Positions 1-12,500 of a DNA stretch of 64,000 nt are shown here, piece by piece. Origin of the DNA: Archivesica marissinica (taxonomy: Eukaryota > Mollusca > Bivalvia > Venerida > Vesicomyidae); the NCBI GenBank assembly GCA_014843695.1, contig CM026386.1, positions 85,030,850-85,094,849 of the forward strand. The letters run 5' to 3'. How positions within the stretch are numbered: position 1 is the first letter of the stretch; every line of letters starts with the position of its first letter. The notes beneath the pieces are model-generated. The model saw only the letters and a list, made by a program, of their open reading frames with translations. It had not been told where the DNA came from and ran no database searches. A program made the position numbers and the translations under genes.

Positions 1-518
1 ATATGATAGATAGATAATGCAAAGGCTGTTTATTTTGTAATCGATTCAAAATCGAGTCAGAATTCCATTTTCTTTTAGTATGTCCCAGATTTAGAAACAT
101 TAGACAATTAATACTACCAGGATCTACAGTCTACAATAAATACGTTCACTAACATTATGGGTTCAAATAAAAAAGATAAACACATAAATATGGCAAACTA
201 TATTAAACAGGGTATGGAGTTGAGAACATGTTTTCATTAATAATATGTGTTTCATATGTATACTGTATATATATATATTGATTATGGTGTAAATGGACTT
301 TGTCCATATTTCATATGCTGATTGTTAATACATATTGATTGATTGATTGATTGATATAACGACTGATATTAGTGTTTTATTTTTACATTATTTCGGAAGT
401 TCAAACGGTGTCTATTTTTAAACGGTAACTAGCAACAGCAGAGCATTTTAATTAACTACTTTTCTTTCGCTGAAATCTTGACAAAATATCCTGTACGTGT
501 AAATTTACTGTATTAATA
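1..518. other. No gene recognised; AT-rich DNA
   Basis: AT-rich sequence with a short (attg)n run near 333-355. I see no exon-like open frame, splice pair or RNA gene. Confidence 0.6.
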
Positions 519-690
519 AATACAATCCGAAATCTCACTACATCTCTGCAATACAATCCGAACTCTCACTAAATCTCTATAATACAATCCGAAATCTCAC
601 TACATCTCTGCAATACAATCCGAACTCTCACTAAATCTCTATAATACAATCCGAAATCTCACTACATCTCTGTAATACAATCCGAAATAA
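519..690. repeat. 31-bp tandem repeat, about 5.5 units, alternating types
   Basis: Units begin aatacaatccgaa and are 31 bp long. Two versions alternate (gaaatctcactacatc and gaactctcactaaatc), so the array has a 62-bp dimer order. Confidence 0.8.
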
Positions 691-694
691 TATG

Positions 695-832
695 TACTAG
701 GGTAGAACCACCAACGTTCCGCACGCCGGGTGAATAGGTTCATCATGTGAAAGAATTCGACACCACAGTGGGATTCGAACCTACAGCGATGAGTGTGGAT
801 TTGTTTGAAGTCAAGGGCTTTACCATCTTCTG
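695..832 (-). mobile_element. SINE family D copy (tRNA-derived, reverse orientation)
   Basis: On the minus strand it reads a tRNA-like head with a B-box-like ggttcgaatcccac followed by gtgtcgaattctttca. The same order of words is found at 24.36-24.51, 47.43-47.64 and 51.69-51.87 kb. The family name D is mine. Confidence 0.6.
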
Positions 833-835
833 AAT

Positions 836-1045
836 AAGTATTTTAGCTACATCTCTATAAAACCTTCTGAAATAAGTAATCTCTCTACATAACTATACCT
901 CCTTCTGAAATAAGTAATCTCTCTACATAACTATACCTCCTTCTGAAATAAGTAATCTCTCTACATAACTATACCTCCTTCTGAAATAAGTAATCTCTCT
1001 ACATAACTATACCTCCTTCTGAAATAATAATCTCACTACATCTGA
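836..1045. repeat. 38-bp tandem repeat, about 5 units
   Basis: Unit starts ctgaaataagtaatctctc and repeats every 38 bp almost without change from about 863 to 1022; the first and last units are diverged. Confidence 0.8.
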
Positions 1046-1189
1046 TTAACGCCATTATGTTACAAGATTATCCATATTACCTTCTGAAAGCAATAGTACT
1101 AGACTGTGTTACTAAATACTAAATTTGGTTTTTGAATTTTCTGATGTCGATTGGCTGACAAACGTAATCCATTACAACTCACGCGTGCT

Positions 1190-2080
1190 ACCATTAATGC
1201 TTCTTCTAACTGGTAAAGAATTAAAACAACTTACTCAACAAGAGATACAATTAATGCTGCTTCTATCTGGTAACGGATTAAGAGAACTTACCCAACACGT
1301 GACACAATTAATGCTGCTTCTATCTGGTAACGGGTTAAGAGAACTTACTCAACACGTGCTACAATTAATGCTGCTTCTATCTGGTAATGGATTAAGAGAA
1401 CTTACTCAACACGTGCTACAATTAATGCTGCTTCTATCTGGTAATGGATTAAGAGAACTTACTCAACACGTGCTACAATTAATGCTGCTTCTATCTGGTA
1501 ATGGATTAAGAGAACTTACTCAACACGTGCTACAATTAATGCTGCTTCTATCTGGTAATGGATTAAGAGAACTTACTCAACACGTGCTACAATTAATGCT
1601 GCTTCTATCTGGTAATGGATTAAGAGAACTTACTCAACACGTGCTACAATTAATGCTGCTTCTATCTGGTAATGGATTAAGAGAACTTACTCAACACGTG
1701 CTACAATTAATGCTGCTTCTATCTGGTAATGGATTAAGAGAACTTACTCAACACGTGACACAATTAATGCTGCTTCTATCTGGTAACGGGTTAAGAGAAC
1801 TTACTCAACAAGTGCTACAATTAATGCTGCTTCTATCTGGTAACGGATTACGAGAACTTACTCAACAAGTGATACAATTAATGCTGCTTCTATCTGGTAA
1901 CGGATTACGAGAACTTACTCAACAAGTGCTACAATTAATGCTGCTTCTATCTGGTAACGGATTACGAGAACTTACTCAACAAGTGATACAAATAATGCTG
2001 CTTCTACCTGGTAACGGATTAAGAGAGCTTACTCAACAAGTGATACAATTAATGCTGCTTCTATCTGGTAATGAGTTGAC
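1190..2080 (+). repeat. 57-bp minisatellite, about 15-16 units, open in one plus-strand frame
   Basis: The unit is 57 bp, near-identical, and divisible by three. In one plus frame (1125-2195) it encodes a 19-residue period with core LMLLLSGNGLRELTQ and no stop; the other frames close. There is no ATG before the repeat begins and no clear splice acceptor. The C-terminal 35 residues come from a palindromic repeat at 2.09-2.20 kb. About nine units carry a perfect CACGTG; later units have CAAGTG. I read it as a minisatellite first; coding function is possible but weakly supported. Confidence 0.8.
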
Positions 2081-2089
2081 CCGTAATCT

Positions 2090-2205
2090 GCCTGGCGGAA
2101 TGTGCAAACAACATAGATCCAGCTCAGGATCTATGTTGTTTTACTATTCAGTATTTCAGCTCCACTATCCGAATAGCAAACAGCATAGAGCCTGATCAGA
2201 TGACA
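2090..2205. mobile_element. Palindromic repeat fragment related to the MITE at 4.58-4.75 kb
   Basis: Contains a 14-bp-stem hairpin (aacaacatagatcc / ggatctatgttgtt, 6-nt loop) and the words actatccgaatagcaaacag and cagcatagagcc, which recur in reverse or direct order at 4.61-4.73 kb. Confidence 0.55.
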
Positions 2206-2209
2206 TGTG

Positions 2210-4572
2210 TTTTCAAAAGCAGCTTTAGTCGTGATTGGCAAGTTAATGGCTAAGTGAACTTACTCAAGAAGTGATACCGCGATGAATGTTCAGATCAGTA
2301 TTCAACGTCTGATGATATATCGGAAAATACAAACTGAAAACGCATGGCACTAAGTAGCCTTGGAACAGGCGTTGATATCTTTTGCCTGGTCAGTCATATA
2401 CATATGTTTTAACACCGATACCATTATTGAGTTTCTGATAATGTCATTTTGTCAGAAGTAAATTAGTGAAAACTCGACATACTGGAACCCAGGCTAAGCA
2501 CTAAGCTACGAAACACATTTCTGATATCGATACAAACTCATATATCGATGTATTTAATATACAACATAATACGAAATGGTATTACCTTCCCCGATTCTAC
2601 TCTTATGATATGAAAGTAGTCTTATAGTGCAGTCCGATTAATGGGCGACACTCGTTCGCATTGTAACAACTGGTCTTGTTCTTCTTAATTTGGTGAATGT
2701 TTTACTCTCAACTTCGAAATATATGTAATGTACACACTCTAACTTTCAAATTTCGAAATATAAGTTATGATTATATGTACACAACATAACATTAATAATT
2801 CACTAAACAATATATTTACGGGAACAGCGACTAGGTCTACTATATTCAACTATTCACACTGAACAAAACAAGACGGTGATTATGATATGAGACAGTAACT
2901 ACCCAGATTGTTATATACCCGCCTAAGAATAGAACGGTTTCTGGATGAGCAGCCAAGTATATTTGTGCATACATACACGGTGATAGATCCTGGTATGACG
3001 TGTATAGTGGGTTAATGAAGCAGTCACGAAACGCCCTATCGCGCCGCACCTGAGAACACGTGACCCAGTAACGCAGAAACCTCCATGACTATGGGTAGAT
3101 AAAATAGGCCCTGATTGAACATATTAAATTTATGTGTATACACACACCGGTATTTGTTGTACCTATATAATTCACACAACAGGAATAATCTACTAGAAGT
3201 TCTGTATTGGAGAGTGTTAGTACAAATTAAAAGTTTTAACACTTGGCAGTTTTATTCACCATGGTGTAACACTACATGTGTATTTGCAATTGACCTGTTT
3301 GGCACGAATTGGGGAAGTTCTAACTTCAATGTCAAATGTAGTACATGTACTATTTAATGAATGTACAATGAGCTACACATAACATGCTATCCCATAGTAT
3401 AAAAAGTTTGCAACATTTCCTAGCTTGGCTAATTTGTTTTTTTCTGGATTTTATCGTTCGTTACTACATGTAAGCTAGATCTACTATTGATTAGTATTTA
3501 CTGAAGGATATCCGTCATATGCACGGGGAATAATCCGTGATTACATGTATTTAATACGCTTACAGTTAGTTAAAGGGAAATAAACGTCGACTTACGAAAT
3601 TATCCCGCTTTATATGTACTATTGCATTGAATGTGAATTGCATGACTTTGTATTATTTGCTTTCTCGTTGCGCATATAATTATGTCATCTACGTTTAATA
3701 TGTAATGTTTCCTCTACTCGGAGGGACGCTCTAGTTAACTTTCACTATGGTGTCATACATTGCTTACCGCTTTATATGATCCTCTTTGTATCGATGTTCT
3801 ATGGAACAGTTGAGTGACTTGATAAAATAACCCATTCATACACGTAATATATATATTGCATCCTACTAGGTTACAGCATTTTCATGATTTATAAACATTT
3901 CTGAAATTTGAATCAATATTGATAATTCTAATATATGCAATATACGCGCATTTCATATCTAATTTGTGAAGATTGTCTCTGCCAGAATAACCTTAATATT
4001 ATACTACTGTCCCTCGCTTTAATCTGACTCATTCACAAATCAAAACATGTATATCTTTTACCAGGAAACTCATGTTAAGTTCAAATAACTTCTTTCATTC
4101 GTCTTTGATTAGATAGATGTGATTTGTTAGTAATTTGCCCCTGTCAACGTCCTGTGCGTGCCCGTCCGATGTCAGCCTCCCACGTACCCTCTCCGATGTT
4201 TGTATGAGTATGGTCCAGTACTCGGTCTCCTATAATTATGTTGTACTGTTCCCAGATGGGTAATGCTTTGAGCTCATGGAGAATGAGTATTGGCCTGTGT
4301 CATATTAGTAGAGGACAGCGATAGCTAACTCATGCACTTACTATTCATATCCTTTTAGAAACATTATATTATATACTTAAGCAAATACGCTGTAAAATAT
4401 ACAAACTTCTTTTCTTATTGAGCATGTTACTGTATACAAGCACTACAATCTTCTATGTTTTATACAGACCCCGGAGATGGTGCAGAGACATTATATTTTC
4501 AGGTTTCCATAAAATGTTAAAAACATGTTGGTTTATGTGAAACTTAGATAAAGTTATATCGTTACTGGAGTA
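2210..4572. other. No gene recognised
   Basis: About 2.4 kb of AT-rich sequence. Short open frames around 2.85-3.36 kb overlap on both strands and show no domain, conserved cysteine pattern or splice structure, so I do not call them. Confidence 0.5.
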
Positions 4573-4757
4573 TTAACCCCTTGCACGCTAGCGGCAGATA
4601 AAATCATTTTTGCAAACAGCATAGAGCCGTTTTAGATGGCACAACGTCTGTTTGCTGTTCGGATAGTGGAGTTAAAACACTTGGCGTTATGCGCGACTGA
4701 TCTGGATCTACGTTGTTTATAAATGTGATATTATTTACTCAGCAGGCAAAGGGTTAA
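4573..4757. mobile_element. piggyBac-like MITE with TTAA target duplication
   Basis: Bounded by TTAA at 4573-4576 and 4754-4757. The ends are inverted (TTAACCCCTTGC and GGCAAAGGGTTAA), matching the TTAA/CCC signature known for piggyBac-type elements. It is about 177 bp and non-coding. A related end, gtgcaaaagggttaa, occurs near 47.14-47.15 kb. Confidence 0.7.
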
Positions 4758-6013
4758 GACGATCATGTTGGTTCTGTGTCCCTCACGTGCTTCTAGGCAC
4801 AAAGTATTTCAAGGAGTGCTACATGTACAATATTCTATAAAAACAAATAATTTAAGGAATAAAACCAACCCGTGTTGCGCACACATGTATTGTATGCCCT
4901 AATAAACGAAACACAGGTTGATTTTATTACATATATTTACATTACATTTTCTGAAGATTTTAAGACTGTAAATGACCATATAATTATGTCAAACCTGTAT
5001 TGATGTTGTTTAGTTTCAATTAATAGAACAGCAACGTTACTAATGAACCGCGCAGTAGTATTGACCACTGTATAGGAACGTGTACGATTCATTAAAACAA
5101 CAACTTTAACCAATCAACAACGTCTTGGGGTGGGGGTGCGGATTGAATGTACATGTAATCACAGTATACTGCAAGGGGCTCAACATGGCAAACGTAAGCA
5201 ATGTAAATATGCTGTTGTAAACCCACAGTGTCAATGCAGACAAATAAGAAATATATGCACCATCCACACAAGGGCTGGCAGGTCATTCGGTGAATCAACC
5301 AGCTTGAACAATCGTGAGCGGGCCAGTAAGAGCTGTCTGGTTGAAATATTTTGGAGACTTTTATTGACTAATCAACACGGTGCCACAGTAGTAATATTTG
5401 CATATATGTATAACAGCCATGGCAGCCACATTAAAAATCTTTTTACGAATCACTTGGTCAATTTTGATGAAACTTGGTATGGTTTTGTGGTAACTTGGTC
5501 ACACATAGCCAACACAATTCCGATTCAAATGGCAATCATGGCGACAATCTTAAAATTGAACATATACTTTCTACATCTCCTGAATTGCTTGGTCACATGT
5601 TGAGGAAACTTGGTATGCAGACTCCTGACAGCTACATGTAGTAGATCTAAATAAGCTAAACTTGTTCCGATGGATACCAGTGATGGACATGATTACAACT
5701 TGAATACATATCTATTTTTAATTTCTATTCCCGAATGATTTGTCCAAATAATATTTTTATGGCATCAGGATGACTAATAAATTCAAATGTTGCCCAAATG
5801 TCTGCAAGCCAATATGAGCATGCACACCATTTCCACCCACCCTAGTCAGGGTAACCACATATTCAAGTTTTCTTTTATTTCGTTTAATATTTCATATGCT
5901 ACACGCTCTGCCTGCCTAACTGCCCCCTGGTTCACTATGTAACCCAATAAATAGATAAATTGAAACAATTGCATTCACATGCTGTGCCAACTTTCACAGT
6001 GTGATTATCCTAC
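4758..6013. other. No gene recognised
   Basis: Open frames at 5.09-5.60 kb exist on both strands but show no recognisable domain and no supporting splice sites. Nothing else seen. Confidence 0.5.
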
Positions 6014-6205
6014 CTTGCAATTGTATGGTTTCTCCATTCAGCTGTGCCAATTTGTGACGTTTATAGATATGCTGCAGCCGGAACCTTCGGGAACACACTT
6101 CACATCCGTACGGTAGTTCACCAGTATGTAATAGCTTGTTCTTGGTCAGAGTAGTCTGGTACAGAAATGTCATGGCACAATATTCACACACATTTGGACG
6201 CAATC
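6014..6205 (-). pseudogene. Zinc-finger gene, 3' exon (two degenerate fingers)
   Basis: Flanked by acceptor cag at 6206-6208 and donor gtagg at 6013-6009. It encodes CEYC...KNKLLHTGE and CEVC...RHKLAQ, each with one histidine replaced. Phase agrees with the upstream exon ending at 6898. Confidence 0.65.
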
Positions 6206-6209
6206 CTGT

Positions 6210-6895
6210 AAAACGACACAACTATTTGTACCATACAACAGCAATATTAATACATATGTACATAGATGACCTGTTCTAAAATGTTTAATGTCAAAACAAT
6301 ATTCTAACGTTATTAAAGTCAAAACAGTGTCCTAAAGTATTTAAGTTATAACATCTGTATTCTATAACAGAATTCTGAAATACCTAACTATTTATATAAT
6401 TATATAAAGAAGATGCTACACCATGCATAGGGAGAAGTGTGTTGACTAATTAAACGTTGTTCTTTATATTCTTTTTGAAACCTCAATCAACATTCAGCCA
6501 AGCGCAATGCAGACAACTAGGTGTAGTATTGATCATTCCCTACAAGTGATGTTCAAACGGTTCAAACACCAAGCATGGAGTCAAGAAAAGTAGTCATAAT
6601 ACACTTAATATATTTGTTCATTTGAAAAGGCCAACTAGATATTGTGCTGATTATCTTTGCATAGTTTTGTTGAAATCTAGCCCACACGACGCTTGTCATC
6701 AAGACAGGCGAAGCACAATACCTCTATTTTGTGGGGGAGACATAACAATTAAAGTCCAAAGATAATGCAGTTTCTGTTTCGTTTTGGTTATAATGTCACA
6801 ACATTACAGGAGCTGATAATAATAACTATGCTTTGCCAGTGTAAATGATACAAAATTAGTATGCAGAAAACAAACATTGTATAAAACGAGTTACA
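6210..6895 (-). other. Intron of the zinc-finger pseudogene
   Basis: Between the two zinc-finger exons. AT-rich; no domain or repeat recognised. Confidence 0.5.
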
Positions 6896-7829
6896 ACCTG
6901 TTTGTGCGTTCATATGTTCTGCCAGCGCTGTCTTGCGTGTATATGCCCTATTGCACTGCATACACTGAACTCTCCTGTCACTATGAACTTCCTTTCACAT
7001 TTAGAACATTTATATTTCTTTCCTCCATGAGTACCAATGTGGAACTTCAGTCCTTGGTTTGTTGTAAATGTTTTGTCACAAAGTGTGCAGGAGTATGCTA
7101 TATTGTCAGAATGAGAACGCATATGCATTTCTAGTATCGGCTCCGAAGTCATTAGTTTTTCGACAAACTAAAGCGCTCTTCAAGTTTGAACCATGTTCAT
7201 GAATAATCTGATGTTTTGACAACATTCTTTTACTTTGAAATCCTCTGTCACATTTTGGGCATTTGTATGTCTTGTTTGTTACTGCTTCATTTCCATACAA
7301 CCAAAATCTCTTACAGTGACCCTAGACGTTGTACCACTGTCCGAACATTCTTTAGTTACAGTTTTATCATCCATGACTTTCTTATCATGGTTATTTTCAG
7401 GAGCTTCAGACAGTTCTACATTGCAGCTTAGTTTATCAGTGTTCTGTATATTACAGTCTGTATCTTCCTGCTGGCTGAATAGTTCATTCTTAAGAATAAC
7501 GTGATACTTATTATCTGAAAGCGTATCAAAATAGTTAGTGACCTTTTCATTTTCAATATCAGTCGCACCTGGTCTTTCTGCGTATCTTCTTGCAAAGATT
7601 TGTTGAGGTTCAGGGTGGATATTTTTCATTTCTGTATCACAGGACTGATTTATATTCAAAGCTATAACGTCTTCATTTCTGGGACAGAAGTATCCATCTG
7701 TAGTCTGTGTATACGCGCATACACTATCAAATTTTGGAAATGCTGTTTTGGTGGCATGATCATAATGGTAACAGCTTCCCTGGACATGTTGTTCAAGATG
7801 TGTGTGTAACAGACATATCATGTTGAATA

Positions 7830-8595
7830 CGTGACCACACCCACACCACGCTCAGGTTATACATATCGTCTGTGTCTGACGTTGTCCGTCGACAGGTGTG
7901 AGGATTGTTCCGCAGGCTCATCTTAAGTCATTATGACATTTAACTTTATAATAACAACTCTGTAATTAAATGTAAATAGAAATAATGTACTACAAAATCT
8001 ACAACAGAAACAATGAAAAGGGACAAATAAGCCATGAAAGTAATGTTGTGGTTTGTGAAATAAGTCAACGATTTTCATTTTTTAAGGAAAATCCTACAAT
8101 AGTTGTATCACCATTTGTATTTAGCAATGTTTGCAAACTATAAAAGAAACACACCTACACAATATCAACATGACATTATCATTGCTGTGATGCAGAGGTA
8201 TTCATGTGGTTGATTGACTAATGATAGATAGCTACGCATAGCATAACTGTGTAAAATATTGACATAAACTATTCATTCCGTATGGTCGATATGACGACAC
8301 GTAAATAATATATTGTTCTAGAGATTCATTAATTAACCATACATGTTCAAACGCAAGTTTCTATTTCTAAACTTCGTAGTTGGGCCAATAATTAATTGAA
8401 TAAAAAGAAGCGTAGTGACAATGCTTTTTGTTGTTTAAAGATATTTGTTTTGGGTCAATATCTAGCACATTTTAGAGAGCATAAAGTGAGGACACAAGCT
8501 ATGAACAATATCGATGAGGACGGTGAATGTCTGTACTTTCAAATACCAAAGTAACACATTCAGCTTTTAATAGATTACACAGGGGTACTACTGGA
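7830..8595. other. No gene recognised
   Basis: AT-rich flank upstream of the zinc-finger pseudogene. A promoter is expected here if the gene was once active, but I see no definable TATA or initiator pair. Confidence 0.4.
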
Positions 8596-8599
8596 CCAC

Positions 8600-8720
8600 T
8601 TGCAACGGATCGACCGTGGTCCAGTGGTAGAGCGTTATATTTGGAATCTGGACTCGGCCAGGCCAAGTATGTGTGTCACACACATTGCTTAGCACTGACT
8701 AATCGCAAACATCTCTAGGT
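8600..8720 (+). mobile_element. SINE family E copy (tRNA-like head)
   Basis: The words cgtggtccagtggtagagcg and tatttggaatctgg form a tRNA-like A-box region. The same head occurs in reverse at 20.75-20.84 and 42.26-42.36 kb. Family letter is mine. Confidence 0.55.
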
Positions 8721-9156
8721 TCCCGCAAGGGGTATGACATTAATGGAACATATGTAGGGCCGATTTTATCCATAGCCTAAATTTCCATGTAAGAATACTC
8801 ATATTTCATCTTCATACAATGCGCTATAGGCTGTACAAGTACCTCCGCTAACACCCTCCTGGCTGACCACCTGCTTGTAACATGTGGCTTAGATTTGCAT
8901 TTTGTTTAATGTGAGACATAGGCCTACACGTGTACATGTATAAATGGCGTACAACTGATCCGAGCGATTTTTATGAACTGTAAACACTGTAGGCCTACGT
9001 TATGGTGAAGGATTTTGAGGAGAGGTGTGAATACGACCCAGGTGTATACTGGGGTTAGCCATTTCTGGTGATGAAGAACAACAACAACATAGCCCGTCAA
9101 TGATATTTCTAACCACTGTCCCTGACAAGCGCCTCCGGGTTTACTCGGCATCGAAT

Positions 9157-9187
9157 AGTAGTTAACCTCATATCTATAGCACACTTG
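9157..9187. other. Left flank of the Polinton shared with 21.07-21.10 kb
   Basis: 31 bp ending at the left terminal repeat match, in reverse complement, 21067-21097 exactly or nearly so. See the corresponding finding on the pre-insertion relative. Confidence 0.7.
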
Positions 9188-9255
9188 TCAATATTTTAAT
9201 ACCGTTGGTCGATGTTTTTCCGATTAGTCTATTTATAGTCGATCGTAGCAGACGA
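9188..9255 (+). repeat. Polinton left terminal inverted repeat
   Basis: Shares taccgttggtcgatgttttt and ctatttatagtcgatcgtag with the reverse complement of 18016-18084, with a few substitutions and one or two small gaps. Confidence 0.85.
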
Positions 9256-9589
9256 CGTTACAACCGCCAGTGATACAACGACAGTAATTGAGCAGACGGT
9301 ATTTAAAGCGCATCATCCTGTGCAAGTGTTTTACTATTTGCATGATATCTTATATACAGATAAGGTAACTGGGAAGGGGCATCACTCCTTTAATACTCTT
9401 ATATACGAGGAGGATACAATACTGCAGCGCAAAAAGAAGATACAATTGATATATGTATACACATTTTTATTGACATTATTATGAACAAAACATAGTGTAC
9501 ATTATAAAATAATATGTAATCAGTTTTCTTTAACAATATGTACATGTTTGAGCCATTATACACAAACTTTATCAGTAACGTAGCTAATA
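9256..9589. other. Polinton left subterminal non-coding DNA
   Basis: No open frame. A minus-strand AATAAA (plus-strand tttatt near 9471) lies just downstream of the polymerase gene and could be its polyadenylation signal. Confidence 0.5.
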
Positions 9590-12500
9590 CCCATATGGGT
9601 ACGATGCATACTTCGTCTTTGCGATGACCAGTTTGTCAAAGACTAATTAATAGTCCTTCCTTAGTCACTATCTGTGCAGTATCTCTAACTCTTGTGATTG
9701 TATGCGCATCCACAACCGATACCACGGCATTTGGGCGTTTTGTTACAAAGTCTGTAAGAACGTCAAAATTCACATTCAACTTGTTTCTACAGTTTAGAGT
9801 TATGTCACGTATTTTGCAAGAAGTAAGGTTGCCGTCTTTATCGGGCTTTTGTAGTCAGTAGGCATACTTTTTAGGCCCCCCTGTCACAAAGGTTAGCATA
9901 CGATTGTTTGGAACTTCGTCTGTTAAGTCACCTAGGAAATCTCCCAGTTTTGGTTTCTGTTCTCCTGGTTTTGTGGAGAAGATGATCGAGTATGTATCTT
10001 CGTATAGTGCTCTGGATCCTAACTGTTCTAGATACGAATACAACTTCAGTCGAGCTTGCGCAGTTGTATACGCTGCAATAATGACATATGTTTTGGGATT
10101 TGAGTCTACAAAGTCATGTTTGTATTTCCAACGCATTTCAACAAATTCATCAGACACATAATTGATGCAAGTCACCTCCTCTCTGTCAGAAGTCAACTTA
10201 TCGAAATATACTGATGGGTCATCTACCATGTCAACCTGGGCCATGTTGGATCTTTGTCCGAATTTTCCCCAAAAGGAGTTGAGCATAAATTTGGCAAGTG
10301 CTCGCAAACCTTTGTTTTTCTGGATTTTGTGATAATCCAACAATATTCCTTCTTTCTCATGATACAGCCGTATATAATTTCTCTTGTCTGCTTCGGTTTG
10401 ACACCAATCAGGCCAACCACTCGCTTCTTGTTTTATTTTCAGGTAGTTGTTAACGTACCATACGTCCATAAACAGTCCACCTGTCTTAGTCAATGGGTCA
10501 TATCGTGATACTTAATCAAAGTGCCACACCTCAAATATCTTGTCAATCTGATACCCCTCCTGCACAGCCTTTTTAAGCTCATCTATCACCCAAGTCCCCG
10601 TCATAGAACGTTCGTCGTCCGTATGTATACATATTTCTTGACATTGGTTTTCTGCACAAATCTTACAAAGATGAAACAGCAATTTACCGTTCATTTTACA
10701 TGGCAAGACAGGATGAAAAAGATCCCTTGGTGGTATAACTTTACATTTTATGAGACCTTCGTAACTGTCCAATGTGTTAAAGTGTTCAGTGATGATTTCA
10801 GGATGACCTAAAGGAATTTCCCCCGCTTTATTAACACATGGATACAGAGAGGTGACATCATAGTAGCCGATGTCTTCGTCAATAGAAGCCTCTTTGTACA
10901 ATGTATAGGCCTCGGTACGACCACCGTAAAACGCTTCCCTTGGTTCTAATGGAGTAACCAATTCCAGTTTGTCAATATACGACTTCATAGCGGAATTCTC
11001 GTGACACTGTTGGTCAAAGTCAGCTATGTATACACTAGGTCTTCCAAATACCTTCTCTTCTCAATAGACTTGTCATACAAATCCCCCATGGTCATTTGTG
11101 TCACCGGATTTACAGTAGAACGAGACTATCGAGCTGGGTTTCCGTGAAATTCCAACACTATCTTTTCACCAGACTCTGTTTCGAAGTAGCCGTCCACGAG
11201 ATAAGTGCCAATACATTTCTCACCACCATTTCTAACATGCTGGATGTCAAGATTCTCAGGATATGAAATGTATTTCAGCCATTGTAGGGCCTTTCTGGAT
11301 TGTTTTTGTTCTGGATTGTACCCATGGTGAGATATGAGGGCAATGGTTTCAGCTTGTAGAAAGTTAGTTCGAAATACCAAATTGCATGCGGAGGCGATAT
11401 TAATGCACTGAACAAAAGGGTCAATGTTGGTGATATCCATAAAGTCCTCACGAAACTCCAGAGAGCAACGTCTGAGAATGTCCATGTCCGATCTGCAATA
11501 ACCTAGCAGTTCAGATTGGACATGGAACCCGTCGTGTTTGTGCTTGTCATACCATTCTAAAAACGTCCTTTTGTCTTCTGGCTTCATGCCATTGGGGTTA
11601 TAGTACTGAATATCGGGCTGTTTATCTAGAACCACGGACTGATTTTCCTTTCGGTTAAATAAATGAGGGAAATAACCTTTTTTCAGTTCATTGAGGCCAA
11701 ACATATCAGGTAGTTTAGCCAATGCCATGGGCAAGAAGTTGATAGAATCAATCATTTTGATATTGCACGATCGTACAATGAGACTCATGATCTTTGCGCC
11801 ATTGGGTACGATTGTGGGTAGGATGGCATATTTGTAGAGATATTGTAGGATATGATATGAATCATACCCTTGATAATTGTGACACAAAACAGTTGAATCA
11901 TAGTTATCGTCCGAGACCAGCCACTCACAGAAATCGTCCAATGTGCTTACACCCCGGAAAACATGTTCTCGCGCACCACATGCCTCACAATCCTCGGTTT
12001 TATCCATACATGCTGTACACACTTTCTGAGCCACACAGAGATTGGGTTTATGCTCATAGCTACCGCAGCTAGACTTTAGACAATGTTGACATTTTCCATA
12101 AATATCAGGAGTGTAACCATTTATGCAATGAACCAAATCGTCTTGTGTACATTCAATATCAAAGAATATATACGTTTTTGCATTTTCTATCTCATCTATA
12201 GCTTCCTCTTCTATGGAAATGTTCTCAGTTTCAAAGTTGGCTTCCTCTGGTATCATATAGCAACGGTGACCTTCTTCAAAGAAATCCTTACACACATTAC
12301 AGTAGATTTGTCCACACTTGTGTTTTTTGTCCATCTTCCTGTTGACCGTTTTACCGCATTCCCTGCATCTGTAGATCAATTTACACGTAGCATTTCCTTT
12401 AGCTGTCATGCTCTTGTGGAGGTCATAACAGTGCTGACCTCGGATAAATCGATTACATTCTTCACATTCAATCCATGGCTCGTCACATATGTCATGCACC

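Larger units (their letters stand above)
6014..7821 (-). pseudogene. Multi-C2H2 zinc-finger gene, frameshifted, probably a pseudogene
   Basis: Two exons are visible. The 5' part (7821-6898) starts with an acidic, finger-free region of about 170 residues, followed by C2H2 fingers; the 3' part is 6205-6014. The splice CAG|gttgta at 6898/6897 to cag|GATTG at 6205 restores a TG-LRP inter-finger linker, so the junction looks real. The first finger (YKCPKC...HQIIH) and the third (YSCTLC...HIGTH) are intact. Reading shifts are needed near 7300, 7150 and 6960. Three later fingers have lost a zinc ligand: EHMNAQ, KNKLLH and RHKLAQ replace the H-x3-H pair. Known family role is DNA binding; three shifts plus missing ligands argue for decay. 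A genome assembly error is the alternative. Confidence 0.7.

Noticed and set aside
5092..5603. Overlapping open frames of 68 and 157 codons
   Set aside because: No motif, no codon or splice support, both strands open.
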